Shown here: positions 55,628-64,000 of the stretch, piece after piece
Position numbering within the stretch: the stretch's first letter is position 1
Layout: each line of letters starts with the position of its first letter
Assembly: GCA_950054155.1 (NCBI GenBank)
Contig: CATLOT010000014.1
Location: 27,310 to 91,309, forward strand
DNA from: an uncultured Bacteriovoracaceae bacterium
GTDB lineage: Bacteria > Bdellovibrionota > Bacteriovoracia > Bacteriovoracales > Bacteriovoracaceae
Direction: 5' to 3'
DNA length: 64,000 bases
Notes under the pieces: model-generated
Database searches by the model: none
The model's input: the letters and a program-made list of their open reading frames with translations, nothing else
What the model was told of the DNA's origin: nothing
Made by a program: the position numbers and the translations under genes

Positions 55628-56274
55628 GGACTCGGCCCTCTTTTACTTGATAATAAATTTTTCTCTCGGCCTCATCTCTTTCAATACTTTCATCACTATA
55701 AGCGCTCGGACCTATTCGTGGGGTCACGTCAAATCCTAATGGACTCGCACTCCTGGCAGTTGCTAAGAAAAGGAAATTACCTTTATATTTTCTTAGTCAT
55801 GCCTTACCTGCACCACCATATTACCAGGGATACTTAGGCACGGTTTCACCACTTGATTCATTATCCGCAAAAATCTATCAGAAGCACTTTCACACTAAGG
55901 ACATAAATGAACCCAAAATAGTTATTGAAGCTAAAGTGATTAAGGAACCACCGATGGAAATTAAAACTATTCTCATATGTCTAAGCAAATCAGATGATCT
56001 TTCAAGAATAGATAGCCTTTATCAATTAATTAAAAAACGCCTCCCTCAAGTAACGTTGAAAACGAGGCTTCATCCCTCTACCAAAACAGGACAAATAGAT
56101 TTGAAGAAAGATATTCATGATTGCCAACTAGCAATCATATCTAATTCAAGTGTATTTATAGACCTTACTTATTTTGGAGTCCCCTGTCTTTATTGTGACC
56201 TCTTGGACCCAGGATTCTATGACCGCTACGGTTTTATAAAAATGGGTTTTCTTAAAGATTTCAGAGACTTTTAG
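55628..56274 (+). pseudogene. Decayed surface-polysaccharide-type gene fragment
   Basis: From 55628 one frame reads GLGPLLLDNKFFSRPHLFQYF and continues to a stop at 55837; the adjacent frame is open from about 55765 and reads LSHALPAPPYYQGYLGT, EPKIVIEAKVIKE, then LHPSTKTGQID and NSSVFIDLTYFGVPCLYC to the TAG at 56272-56274. The two pieces would join by a frameshift between 55765 and 55837. LHPS and SNSS...GVPC resemble the second half of capsule or sialyltransferase-type glycosyltransferases. The 5' end is missing, cut at the junction with the neighbour. Confidence 0.5.
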
Positions 56275-58031
56275 ATTATAACTCTTAGGACTTCTTCGAT
56301 ACTTGTTAGACCTTTAATAACTTTAGTCGCTGCATGAAGACGCAAAGGAAGAAAGTCACCTCTTGTAATCCTCTTAAGCTCTTGGAGTTCGACCTTCTCT
56401 TTCACGGCCGATCTAATCTTGTCATTAATAACAACCATCTCATAGATACTCATTCGCCCCTTGTAACCCGTCCCCTTACAATCATCACAACCCTTAGCTT
56501 CATAGACAGTCTTGGGCATTTCAGCGTTATAAGGTTTTGTCATCGACTCCCACCAGTCCTTATTCGTTTCAACCTCTGTCTTACAAACAGGACAGAGAAC
56601 TCTTACAAGGCGTTGAGCGAGGACCCCTTTTAAAGTCGCATTAAGAAGATGTGGGGGGACACCTAGATCAAGAAGACGTGTGACAGAACCAAGAGCATCA
56701 TTTGTGTGAAGAGTACTAAAAACCATGTGACCAGTCAGAGACGCTTGAATCGCCATTTGACTTGTTTCTGGGTCTCGAATCTCCCCAACCATGATGATAT
56801 CGGGGTCTTGTCTCATAAAGGCACGAATAGCATTGGAAAAATCAATACCAATGGTACTGTTCACCTGCATTTGATTAAACTCATCATTTATAATTTCAAT
56901 GGGGTCTTCAACAGTACAAATATTAACTTCAGGCTTCGCTAAATGCTTTAATGTTGCATGAAGTGTTGTCGATTTACCGGAACCCGTTGGACCTGTCACA
57001 AGAACAATTCCATGGGAGCTTTCAGAAAGTTCCTTCCAAATTCTTAAGTCCTTCTTCCCCATTCCGACATCATCAAGTGTTTTATCAGCCATTTTGGGAT
57101 CAAAGATCCTCATGACTAACTTTTCTCCATAATGAGTCGGTATTGTAGAAGAACGAATTTCAATTATTTTTTCAGCAGCAATCTCTCTTTTAATTCTTCC
57201 GTCTTGAGGCTTTCTCTTTTCATCAACTTTCATATCAGAAAGAATTTTAAGACGACTTAAAACAGAGAGCATAATCTCGGGATCAAACTTATAGACGATA
57301 CGAAGAGTTCCATCAACACGAAACCTTACGATACCTTGGCCCGCTTTAGGCTCTAGATGGATGTCTGAGGCGCGCTCTTCCCATGCATATTGAAAAAGCC
57401 AATCCACAATTCCAGAAATACCTTCTTCATCAGAGCCCTGAGTCAGTCGGCTACTTATCTGTAACATCTTATCTAATTCAGGACTTCTGTCTTTACTAAG
57501 ACCTCTATCCTTCATGAGTTTTGAAACTGCTTTTCTTACGGTATAGAAATCTTCAACACAGGTTTCTATCGATAAAGGGGAAGCGACACGCAAAACAACC
57601 TTTCTCTTGGTTATTCTCTCAACCTCATCAATCCAGTCTGTTTGAAAGGGCTCGGCCGTACAGATAACAACTTCACCGTCAGGGGCTTCTACTGGCAAAA
57701 TTCCAAGGCGTTTAACGTACGCCTTAGGTAAAATCGTCGTTATCTTGTCAATATCGATTTTTAGGGTATCAATATGGTAATATTCAGTTTCTGAATAATT
57801 TGCTAGCCATTTAACCAAATCATCAAGAGAAAGTTTCCTTCCCTCGACACGTCTATCAGGAATGTCACAGTCTGCTATACTAATGAGCGGATGCTGACGG
57901 CTACGGCTTTTTTTCTTACGAATAAACTGAGCCTGATCACTAGAAATGAGCCCCGAATCCACCAATCCGGTGAGAGACTCCTCAAGGGTCAATTTTCGAT
58001 GTGCTCTATTGTAATTAAACTTTAATGCCAT
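56271..58031 (-). CDS. PilB/GspE-type secretion or pilus ATPase
   Basis: 586 residues. The N-terminal T2SSE_N region (about 1-170) has ILPVEAPDGEVVICTAEP. Walker A is GPTGSGKSTTLH, Walker B DPDIIMVGEIRDPETSQMA, and the His box LTGHMVFSTLHTNDA. A zinc tetracysteine site follows (CPVCK and CDDCKG). It drives type IVa pilus extension or type II secretion. GAGGATAACT precedes the ATG. No pilC/gspF next to it; divergent from a PilZ-like gene. Confidence 0.93.
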   Translation of the reverse strand: MALKFNYNRAHRKLTLEESLTGLVDSGLISSDQAQFIRKKKSRSRQHPLISIADCDIPDRRVEGRKLSLDDLVKWLANYSETEYYHIDTLKIDIDKITTILPKAYVKRLGILPVEAPDGEVVICTAEPFQTDWIDEVERITKRKVVLRVASPLSIETCVEDFYTVRKAVSKLMKDRGLSKDRSPELDKMLQISSRLTQGSDEEGISGIVDWLFQYAWEERASDIHLEPKAGQGIVRFRVDGTLRIVYKFDPEIMLSVLSRLKILSDMKVDEKRKPQDGRIKREIAAEKIIEIRSSTIPTHYGEKLVMRIFDPKMADKTLDDVGMGKKDLRIWKELSESSHGIVLVTGPTGSGKSTTLHATLKHLAKPEVNICTVEDPIEIINDEFNQMQVNSTIGIDFSNAIRAFMRQDPDIIMVGEIRDPETSQMAIQASLTGHMVFSTLHTNDALGSVTRLLDLGVPPHLLNATLKGVLAQRLVRVLCPVCKTEVETNKDWWESMTKPYNAEMPKTVYEAKGCDDCKGTGYKGRMSIYEMVVINDKIRSAVKEKVELQELKRITRGDFLPLRLHAATKVIKGLTSIEEVLRVII

Positions 58032-58134
58032 AGTTATCCTCGTTAACTTATCGGCAAAAAAGAGTGGTTATTGAAGGTTATTTTTCCCGAGAGGAAAGCT
58101 TGGGATTTTGAATAAATACAAAGGTTTAACTACT

Positions 58135-58815
58135 ATGCAGGATACGCCAGAAAAAAAAGTGATTACGGACGACCTAGAGATCATCGACTTCTTTAGATTG
58201 CTTCAAAAATCCAAAGAACGTCTATGGCTCTGGCAGCAAAACCCTGAAACTCCTACAGAGAGAAAGATCCATTTCACCATGGTGAGAAAAGTCGATGTCC
58301 TTAAGAAAGTTATTGAACTCACACCCCTTACTGACGAAGGATTCACTTTTACGAACACCGACTTTGAACTCTTTCTCTATAGTCGTGGGAGAAATATGGC
58401 CGTTCGCTTTAAGGCCAGAGAGATCGATAACGGCTACATTGTTTTCATCCTTCCCGAAAAAGTGAATTACCTCAGTGAGGAACTGGCAAAGAAAATCAAT
58501 CTGGTCGAGCCCGAAGATGAAGGACAAAAAGCTCATTTAAGAGAACAGCCGCGTAAGCAAGCTGGCGAGAAGCAAACGGTTAAAATAAAGAAGAACCAAG
58601 AAGAAAAAGTCCTTCAATACAACCTTTACGATATCTCTGCTGGCGGTCTCGCCCTTAAGAGCCCAGACCCAGGTGTTTTCAAAAAAGGGGACACCATTGA
58701 AGTGCTCTCAATCAATGCCAAGGAACTACCCTCTCCTATTTCAGGAAATGTCGTAAGCGTCCGCCATATCGTTGATGATGATATTTTTAAAATTGGGGTC
58801 CAATTTAAGAAATAA
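58135..58815 (+). CDS. PilZ-like domain protein
   Basis: 226 residues from ATG 58135 (a TTG at 58108 is less likely). The C-terminus (from about 150) has YNLYDISAGGLALKSPDPG, then a GDTIEVLSIN strand and IFKIGVQFKK, the PilZ fold. The usual RxxxR c-di-GMP motif is not obvious, so it may not bind the dinucleotide. It is divergent from the PilB/GspE ATPase, consistent with a role in pilus control. Confidence 0.75.
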   Translation: MQDTPEKKVITDDLEIIDFFRLLQKSKERLWLWQQNPETPTERKIHFTMVRKVDVLKKVIELTPLTDEGFTFTNTDFELFLYSRGRNMAVRFKAREIDNGYIVFILPEKVNYLSEELAKKINLVEPEDEGQKAHLREQPRKQAGEKQTVKIKKNQEEKVLQYNLYDISAGGLALKSPDPGVFKKGDTIEVLSINAKELPSPISGNVVSVRHIVDDDIFKIGVQFKK

Positions 58816-58818
58816 TTT

Positions 58819-59283
58819 TCAAACGTTTCGGTAGCGAGGAAAGAGGGGCGCAACGATCCATAGAGGACCAATTAAAAGAAAGGCGAGGTCCTCAAGAAAT
58901 GAAGGCTTCTTTCCTTCAATCTTATGTCCGACGAACTGACCAATCCACGCCAATATAAAAACAGCAGCCCATATTATTGTAGCCGCTTGAGTATCAAGAG
59001 ATGAGTTGACCATCTGATTAATAACGAGCATAGGTGCAACAACGCCAATCATAAGCGCAAAGAAAGTTCGTGAAAGAAGAAAGTAAAAGATCAACGCCCC
59101 CAATACAATGAGATGACTAAAATCAATTCGATATTCAGTCATCATCATAGGCGTTGGAATAAGGGCAACAAGCCCTAGAAGGCTCATCATAATAAGAGGA
59201 ACACAAACTCTATGAATATTCTTATTCGTGGAGTTTTGATGGCTTTCGCCATAGAGAGCAAGCCATTGATCTAAAGTTCTCAT
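58819..59283 (-). CDS. DUF962/Mpo1-like membrane protein
   Basis: 154 residues. WLALYGESHQNSTNKNIHRV carries the His residues, followed by membrane helices (MMSLLGLVALIPTPM, LIVLGALIFYFLLS, WAAVFILAWIGQFVGHKIEG) and KPSFLEDLAFLLIGPLWI. Yeast Mpo1 is an iron-dependent 2-hydroxy fatty acid dioxygenase; the bacterial role is inferred only. Confidence 0.88.
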   Translation of the reverse strand: MRTLDQWLALYGESHQNSTNKNIHRVCVPLIMMSLLGLVALIPTPMMMTEYRIDFSHLIVLGALIFYFLLSRTFFALMIGVVAPMLVINQMVNSSLDTQAATIIWAAVFILAWIGQFVGHKIEGKKPSFLEDLAFLLIGPLWIVAPLFPRYRNV

Positions 59284-59299
59284 CTATTCCTCTTCGCTA

Positions 59300-60226
59300 T
59301 TAGTTATTATGAAAGTAAGGTGTGCGCTTTTTCTTTCCTTGTTGCCATTTTATGAGAGGAGAGAAAATCGTGTCAATTCTTTCGCCATTAAAGAGAATCT
59401 CTTCAAGTTTACCAGTCCAAATTTTTAAAGAACTTGTGACAAAGACCAGGTCACTATAGGTATCAAAAGTTGAGTAATCCCTAATGAAGGCTCGCTCTTC
59501 AATTTCATTCTCAAGGTTGAGAAGAACGGCGATAAAACTCGCGCTCCCTCTTTTAATTGGTATACGAGGTGCTTTAAAGGCGAGTTCCTCAATTTTATTT
59601 TTTAAGCCCTCATTTCTCTCTTCGCCCTCTTCTGGCAAATCCCTGTTAGTAAGAAGGTAATAGACAATTTCAATCCCAAATCTCTTTTCATCGTCAGGAT
59701 TGATGGCCAGAAGTGCCTTGGCATCATCAGGACTTGTTAAAAGTCTTTTCGAGGTGAAGCTATCATATTGAGGCGCAAAGAGAACTTCCTCTGCATAGAT
59801 AAGAGGCTCAACACCCTCACCAATCTTAACGGGAACAGGATTGATTTTAATAGAAGTTTCTCTTCCTTCTCGTGAAAGTGTATTTACTAATTCGCCCGTC
59901 ATCATCGTTCGCAGAGTGCATCCTTCGAACTCTTTAGCGAAGGTCCCCTCTTCTAAGAGCGTGATACTCTCATCCAGGTCATAAGTATTTCCCATTCTTT
60001 TCACAAGTTCAGGATCACTAAAAGCGAAGTAGGAAATGGTATCGTAATCATTCGCTTTAAAGGTTTTAAACTCTCCCTTTTCATCAACGAGAACATGCAC
60101 CAGATTGTAGCTCCCTAGGGCCCTTTCTTTCTTCCAAAGGAATGTCTTATTACGGGGTATTATCTCGTTTTTTAGAACGCGCCAACTAGGCAGCTCCGGC
60201 ATATCCATTAAAAAACCTAAGTCCAT
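59300..60226 (-). CDS. Protein of unknown function
   Basis: 308 residues, cytoplasmic with no signal peptide. GAGGTG precedes the ATG. Acidic with alternating helices and strands (NLVHVLVDEKGEFKTF, GIEIVYYLLTNRDLPEEGEE). No motif I recognise. It ends 16 bases before the Mpo1-like gene, so they may share a transcript. Confidence 0.6.
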   Translation of the reverse strand: MDLGFLMDMPELPSWRVLKNEIIPRNKTFLWKKERALGSYNLVHVLVDEKGEFKTFKANDYDTISYFAFSDPELVKRMGNTYDLDESITLLEEGTFAKEFEGCTLRTMMTGELVNTLSREGRETSIKINPVPVKIGEGVEPLIYAEEVLFAPQYDSFTSKRLLTSPDDAKALLAINPDDEKRFGIEIVYYLLTNRDLPEEGEERNEGLKNKIEELAFKAPRIPIKRGSASFIAVLLNLENEIEERAFIRDYSTFDTYSDLVFVTSSLKIWTGKLEEILFNGERIDTIFSPLIKWQQGKKKRTPYFHNN

Positions 60227-60324
60227 AAATTCACCTCTTCATCAGGAAAGAATAGCCTCTACCATACTTGAGTTCGGGCGGATTTCACAGTCTCCGTATA
60301 GGCATCTAAGTACCTAAAAACTCA

Positions 60325-60957
60325 TTATGACTCATGATGATAGGAATAGGCTGGAAGGTGTTCTGTTCTAAAATTGACGGGCTCATTCAGGGGAGAGAGC
60401 TGGTTAAAGAGCTCCCAGAGAATAAAATAACTTATGCCCCAAATGATATGACCATCAAAAGTCACACAGGGGTACCTAAAAACTTTATCCCTTCCAAGCG
60501 GAAGATTTTTGACATTCTCCTCCCTCAGAAAATTCTTCAGAGGAAACCAAAAGGCCTCTTCAACCTCTGTTTCATCGATCGAAAAATGTCCCTCCTGTTG
60601 ATCATAGAATGAGAGATGAGCACTGATTGCATAGGGGGTCGATTTATTTTGATAACGAACCTGAAATTTTAAAAACTCACCCAAAGGGTTGGATGAAATT
60701 CCAATCTCCTCATAGGTTTCACGTCTTGCTGCTTCCCAATATCCTTCTTCTGACTCAAGCCGTCCCCCAGGAAAAGCATAGTGACCGGACCAAGGGTCTA
60801 AGGGGTTAGTCGCCCGCTTAATCATTGCTATCGAAGGTTCCTCTTCAACGAGAGAAAAGATGAGATTAACACTGGCCCAACTTTTAATGAGTTCAGGTTC
60901 AGGACAATAAGAAATGAGATTAATGGTCTCAGCGAGTCTTTTAGAAAAAGCTTTCAT
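60325..60957 (-). CDS. Nudix hydrolase, CoA-pyrophosphatase-like
   Basis: 210 residues. The Nudix box is GGRLESEEGYWEAARRETYEEIGI-type (G at about 66, REx2EE at about 80-86). AMIKRATNPLDPWSGHYAFPGG resembles the UPF0035 NudL start, which removes a nucleotide half from CoA. Substrate not fixed. Seems to be expressed with the small gene upstream. Confidence 0.88.
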   Translation of the reverse strand: MKAFSKRLAETINLISYCPEPELIKSWASVNLIFSLVEEEPSIAMIKRATNPLDPWSGHYAFPGGRLESEEGYWEAARRETYEEIGISSNPLGEFLKFQVRYQNKSTPYAISAHLSFYDQQEGHFSIDETEVEEAFWFPLKNFLREENVKNLPLGRDKVFRYPCVTFDGHIIWGISYFILWELFNQLSPLNEPVNFRTEHLPAYSYHHES

Positions 60958-60979
60958 TAACTAATATTAACAAAAGAGT

Positions 60980-61261
60980 TTAACCGAAGGCAAAGAGTGA
61001 ATCATCTGAAGAGCTCTTTGTACTATTGTGAAGACTTAATGCTAAGAGCGGATGGGTTTCAAGAAAGCGCGTCTCACCAATCATAAAGAGTTCAATGGCG
61101 TGAATACGACACAGCCTTACTACCGCTTCCCTGCCTTCATAGACACGATAGAGGCGACAGGTCTCAACAGGACGGTCAGCCGTTCTGAATCTCCAATCAA
61201 TTTTTTCTACTTGGCATACATCACACATATTTTTTCCAAAATAGCTTATTTTATGTCGCAT
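60980..61261 (-). CDS. Small Cys/His protein, possibly zinc-binding
   Basis: 93 residues. MCDVCQVEK and RLCRIHAIELF could form a CxxC/CxxH zinc site. No family recognised. 22 bases before the Nudix gene on the same strand. Confidence 0.6.
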   Translation of the reverse strand: MRHKISYFGKNMCDVCQVEKIDWRFRTADRPVETCRLYRVYEGREAVVRLCRIHAIELFMIGETRFLETHPLLALSLHNSTKSSSDDSLFAFG

Positions 61262-61371
61262 TCTCTTTATCGGTTGGATCTCACTCAGTTTTAATGAAAT
61301 TTTCTTTATAATTGCTAAATTAAATCCTCCTAACCTTTATCCGATAAGAAAGATAACCGGGAAATTGACAC

Positions 61372-62322
61372 ATGAAGACCTATTTAACTTTCATTATCCT
61401 CCTTATGCTTGGATTTACGGGGTATTTCTTTATCAATCGTCCTGGTCACTCTCTTAACTTTTCTTTGATTTCTTCAGACCCACCATCATCACCAAAGAAT
61501 TCTCCCCTCACCTTCCCCTACTTTGTTTATATCAGCGGAGATGTTCTCGTGTCCTCCCGGGGAGAAACCTACAGAGGGGAAAATGAAATAGCTCTTGAAG
61601 CAGGAGACTCCCTCTTTGTAAGCGCCCGCAGTCGTGCCATTTTAAAATTAGGGGAAGAACAATTACTCCTCCTTAACGAGGGCACCAAGTTAGAGCTAAC
61701 GAAGAAACTTAAACGAGACAGAGGAATGACTGAGTTTTTCCTTAAAAGAGGAACGGTACTCGTCGACTTCTTTAAAAGTAAAAAACCAGTCGGCATAAAG
61801 ATCAATACACCACTTGGTTACACCTTTAGCCAAGACGCGACCTTTCGCCTGTCCACGACGTCAGATGAAGTTCAAATCGCAAATGACCGCAATCCCATTC
61901 TTCTTATTCACACGAATGGCAAAGATGAAAAACAAATCAGACAAGGTATAGGTGGTGTTTTTAATTCGATGGGCATCGAAACGGGCAAATACCAATGGGT
62001 TGATGATTACCCCTGGGAAGCCCAACTGAACTCTCTAAGCCTTCGAGGATATGGCCGCAAGGGTTTAATGAAAGCTCCCATGCTTGGTACACGTATTCAA
62101 ACAATTACCAAAACAGAGACATTCTCTCAGGTGAAGCCAAGAAAAAGGAAGGTTATAAAAAAAGAAAAGAGCTCTTTCTCTCTTGGAAGTGTTGTCAATA
62201 AAGTAAAAGAAAAAGCGCAAAACCTTGGGAGCGTCGGTAATAAGATAAAGGAATCTCAACAGGCCATAGAGGAATTTAAGAAGAAGCAAGAACAAAACCA
62301 AGAGGTCATCGAAAATCTCTGA
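61372..62322 (+). CDS. FecR-domain membrane-anchored protein
   Basis: 316 residues with one N-terminal membrane segment (YLTFIILLMLGFTGYFFI). The FecR-like domain is at about 55-165: VYISGDVLVSSRGETYRG, LEAGDSLFVSARSRAILKLG, LNEGTKLELTKKL and then GVKINTPLGYTFSQDATFRL. A basic tail (KPRKRKVIKKEKS) precedes a coiled-coil end (NKIKESQQAIEEFKKKQEQ). Same layout as the FecR protein at 15537. Confidence 0.8.
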   Translation: MKTYLTFIILLMLGFTGYFFINRPGHSLNFSLISSDPPSSPKNSPLTFPYFVYISGDVLVSSRGETYRGENEIALEAGDSLFVSARSRAILKLGEEQLLLLNEGTKLELTKKLKRDRGMTEFFLKRGTVLVDFFKSKKPVGIKINTPLGYTFSQDATFRLSTTSDEVQIANDRNPILLIHTNGKDEKQIRQGIGGVFNSMGIETGKYQWVDDYPWEAQLNSLSLRGYGRKGLMKAPMLGTRIQTITKTETFSQVKPRKRKVIKKEKSSFSLGSVVNKVKEKAQNLGSVGNKIKESQQAIEEFKKKQEQNQEVIENL

Positions 62323-62334
62323 TACACTTTCTCT

Positions 62335-62607
62335 ATGAATAAAGACATCAACAAAGATATTTACGATGAAGTTCTAAGGGCCCTCTCTTTTTTAGAGCCC
62401 ATAAATAAAGAAAAGATTATCCTCTCCATGGATAGTGAGTTTTTACAGCTCTTTCCAGACTTCACCAATGAAGAACTTGAAACTATTCTCAATCAGATGC
62501 AAAAAGAAAAAGTCCTTACGGTATCCAAAGCAGACAATGGAGAGCTGCTGTATCAAAAGAACCTCCCCAAACGAAGCCTTTGGCAAAGGATCAAATCCTT
62601 ATTTTAA
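62335..62607 (+). CDS. Small cytoplasmic protein of unknown function
   Basis: 90 residues, 12 bases after the FecR gene; helical (DEVLRALSFLEPINKEKII, then FTNEELETILNQMQKEKVLT). The basic C-terminus (KRSLWQRIKSLF) is like a membrane-attached amphipathic helix. Convergent and abutting the next gene. Confidence 0.65.
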   Translation: MNKDINKDIYDEVLRALSFLEPINKEKIILSMDSEFLQLFPDFTNEELETILNQMQKEKVLTVSKADNGELLYQKNLPKRSLWQRIKSLF

Positions 62608-63270
62608 TTACCCTTCACAAAAGCTTAGCATCGATCGATGCTTTTTAAAGAAAGCTATGACTTTTGCTTTCTTAGATGCCGTCGTTAACGTCGACCAATA
62701 ATAAAAGCGAGGAGGAAAGAGAAGCCGAGACGATCGGTTGACTCCCCCTTTTAACTGATTCTTCATTATTCGAAGTCCACACTCTAAATTGCTCTTCCCC
62801 TCTAGAATAGACTTTCTTGTTAACTGAGAGCACTCACTCCCGTGACCCTTATTGGATAAGCTCAGTTGCAGTAGCCCTTCTGACCATTCTCGAAGAGGAA
62901 CTTCATAATAACGAGTTCGGGGATTAAAAGCTGACTCCTGAGAAGCAATCGCCGCCATTACCACGAGCCAAAAATGCCTTCTCTCTCTTAAAGTCGCACT
63001 TTCATAGCCGACACAATCCATCTCATAAAGGTTCCAGTAATTAACTTCGTGAAGGTCGAGCTCCAGCTCCTTTACCTTTGCGATAACAGCACGAGACCAA
63101 GTCCTTTGCCATCTATTATTGGGGTACCACTTTAGGGGAAGAATTTCGGGAAAACCTTCATCTTCTCCCAATAGTTCGCCACTAATAGGAGCGGCAGGTG
63201 AACCCTCTTCACTCTGGCCACATGAGAAAATAGTGAATAAGAAAAGAGGAAGTAAAATCCATGCCTTCAT
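62608..63270 (-). CDS. Lytic-transglycosylase-like lipoprotein
   Basis: 220 residues with lipobox FSCG. AIASQESAFNPRTRYYEVP has the SQESxFNP stretch of SLT-type transglycosylases with the catalytic Glu, followed by SEGLLQLSLSNKGHG in place of the usual GLMQ motif. Cys pairs (ECSQL, ECGLRI) follow. Would cleave peptidoglycan glycan strands in the periplasm. Abuts the stop of the small gene opposite. Confidence 0.8.
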   Translation of the reverse strand: MKAWILLPLFLFTIFSCGQSEEGSPAAPISGELLGEDEGFPEILPLKWYPNNRWQRTWSRAVIAKVKELELDLHEVNYWNLYEMDCVGYESATLRERRHFWLVVMAAIASQESAFNPRTRYYEVPLREWSEGLLQLSLSNKGHGSECSQLTRKSILEGKSNLECGLRIMKNQLKGGVNRSSRLLFPPRFYYWSTLTTASKKAKVIAFFKKHRSMLSFCEG

Positions 63271-63310
63271 AACTCACCTCCCGTGGCGGGTTAATTAAAG
63301 AAAAGGGAAT

Positions 63311-63802
63311 TTAGTACTGGGCGCTCTTATAGATAAAGAGAGATCCGATAGGGTCTCCTGAGAAACCGTCAAGAACACGCATTCTCTGCTTGATCTCTTC
63401 TTCACTCATAGAGAGATGGTCTCTTAGAAAGTCTTCCATATGCGGATTAACATCTCTAATAATGTCGCCGTAAGAATCGGAGTAAGCAATATCACATTTC
63501 ACGACAGCATCATTTAAATCTTCACATTTTCCCACACCATGCTGACTTTCGTAGAGTCCACTCTCTTTATTAAAAGTAAACTCCATCATTTTGGCTTCAT
63601 CAGTCATCATTGAGGGTGGTAATTTATAGGAAAGACTCTCCCCTTCTGTAAAAAAAATAGGAGATGACATGTCAAATGATGCGAAAGGTGCGAGCTCTTG
63701 CTCCTCCACTGGAACGTCATAACGGCCAGTCAAAGAGACAACTTGAGCCTGTGTGGGCAGCATTCCAAGGCAAAGTAGAACTGTTAAAAGATATTGTTTC
63801 AT
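63311..63802 (-). CDS. Exported protein of unknown function
   Basis: 163 residues from ATG 63802, after AGGAG; a longer in-frame start is rejected. Signal peptide MKQYLLTVLLCLGMLPTQAQ. The rest is acidic with two Cys in a GKCEDLNDAVVKC stretch. No family recognised. The gap to the transglycosylase-like gene is 40 bases, so both may be on one transcript. Confidence 0.6.
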   Translation of the reverse strand: MKQYLLTVLLCLGMLPTQAQVVSLTGRYDVPVEEQELAPFASFDMSSPIFFTEGESLSYKLPPSMMTDEAKMMEFTFNKESGLYESQHGVGKCEDLNDAVVKCDIAYSDSYGDIIRDVNPHMEDFLRDHLSMSEEEIKQRMRVLDGFSGDPIGSLFIYKSAQY

Positions 63803-63894
63803 AACTCTCTCCTGCATAATTTCTACCAAGGACAGAGGACTTGGGTCAACGAACCATGCAATTCATTCTTACTTATCAAAGTGCACTTATAAAA

Positions 63895-64000
63895 CTAATA
63901 AGTCCTTACCTTGACATAATTTCGGCTCTTCACACTTAGGGGTGTTTTCACCGCATCACGAGTAACTAAGTCAGGCATGGCAATCAACAACTTATAATTG
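63895..64000 (-). CDS. C-terminal end of a gene entering from the right edge
   Basis: The minus strand is open from the window edge to TAG at 63897-63895, reading KLLIAMPDLVTRDAVKTPLS then SRNYVKVRTY. Only 34 residues are visible and no start is in the window. It could be a shadow, but its composition looks coding. Confidence 0.3.
   Translation of the reverse strand, partial: NYKLLIAMPDLVTRDAVKTPLSVKSRNYVKVRTY

Noticed and set aside
61262..61371. Dyads in the 110-base gap before the second FecR gene (TTATC-C-GATAA)
   Set aside because: Short and AT-rich, and could occur by chance; a TATAAT is present but without a -35.

Overview
The window looks like chromosome of a Gram-negative bacterium of the Bdellovibrionota, most likely the Bacteriovorax/Halobacteriovorax/Peredibacter side. 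The reasons are inferential: a TIGR02147-type regulator paired with an exported partner, many exported proteins with no recognisable family, FecR-domain proteins with long charged tails, a compact Tad-type pilus locus, several secreted protease candidates, and a full Kdo (LPS core) pathway. I found no phage, transposon, CRISPR array, rRNA or tRNA. Base composition appears even throughout by eye; I did not count it.

Layout. 1-7105 (mostly minus): an exported protein cut by the left edge, DNA polymerase III alpha (dnaE), a secreted protein built of three Cys modules, and a Tat-exported PhoX-like phosphatase. 7228-12396 (mostly plus): a secreted HExxH protein, an anchored protein and a HAD-type phosphatase in one unit, then two outer-membrane-like proteins. 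12398-18342 (minus): guaB-guaA, a FecR protein with a TPR-like lipoprotein, and a BtuF-like binding protein. 18421-21394 (plus): DsbD/ScsB and a trypsin-like lipoprotein. 21399-26453 (minus): kdsB-pyrG-kdsA-kdsC-DUF493-gpsA, which puts CMP-Kdo synthesis next to the enzyme that makes its CTP. 26545-31218 (plus): a small exported protein, a TolC-type channel, a beta-barrel protein, purB and a START protein. 31237-37687: a TIGR02147 regulator with its secreted partner, bacterioferritin and Bfd, manC and a SPOR protein. 37839-42387 (plus): Tad-like pilus locus (Flp pilin, TadE/TadG-like proteins, a frameshifted CpaB-like gene, secretin, CpaF ATPase). 42384-46139 (minus): lysC, ettA and a TadB/TadC-like membrane protein. 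46156-48998: an RlmI-like methyltransferase, a DUF606 protein and a HIT protein. 49532-52351 (minus): nuoB-C-D-I only. 52475-54823: a secreted metallopeptidase candidate, a lipoprotein and sodB. 54845-56274: two decayed surface-polysaccharide-type genes. 56271-61261: PilB/GspE ATPase, a PilZ-like protein, a DUF962/Mpo1-like protein and a Nudix hydrolase. 61372-64000: a second FecR protein, a transglycosylase-like lipoprotein, an exported protein and a gene tail at the right edge.

The genes combine housekeeping (replication, purine interconversion, Kdo, complex I core, iron storage, oxidative defence) with a large envelope and secreted set that would suit a predator. The most unusual points are: a CpaB-like pilus gene that can only be read through a frameshift at an A8 tract; a hairpin that takes in part of the ettA ribosome-binding site; a perfect dyad in front of the TIGR02147 regulator; candidate leaderless starts; a kdsB gene with no ordinary start codon at the family position; and an in-frame TGA in a UPF0104-type flippase gene.
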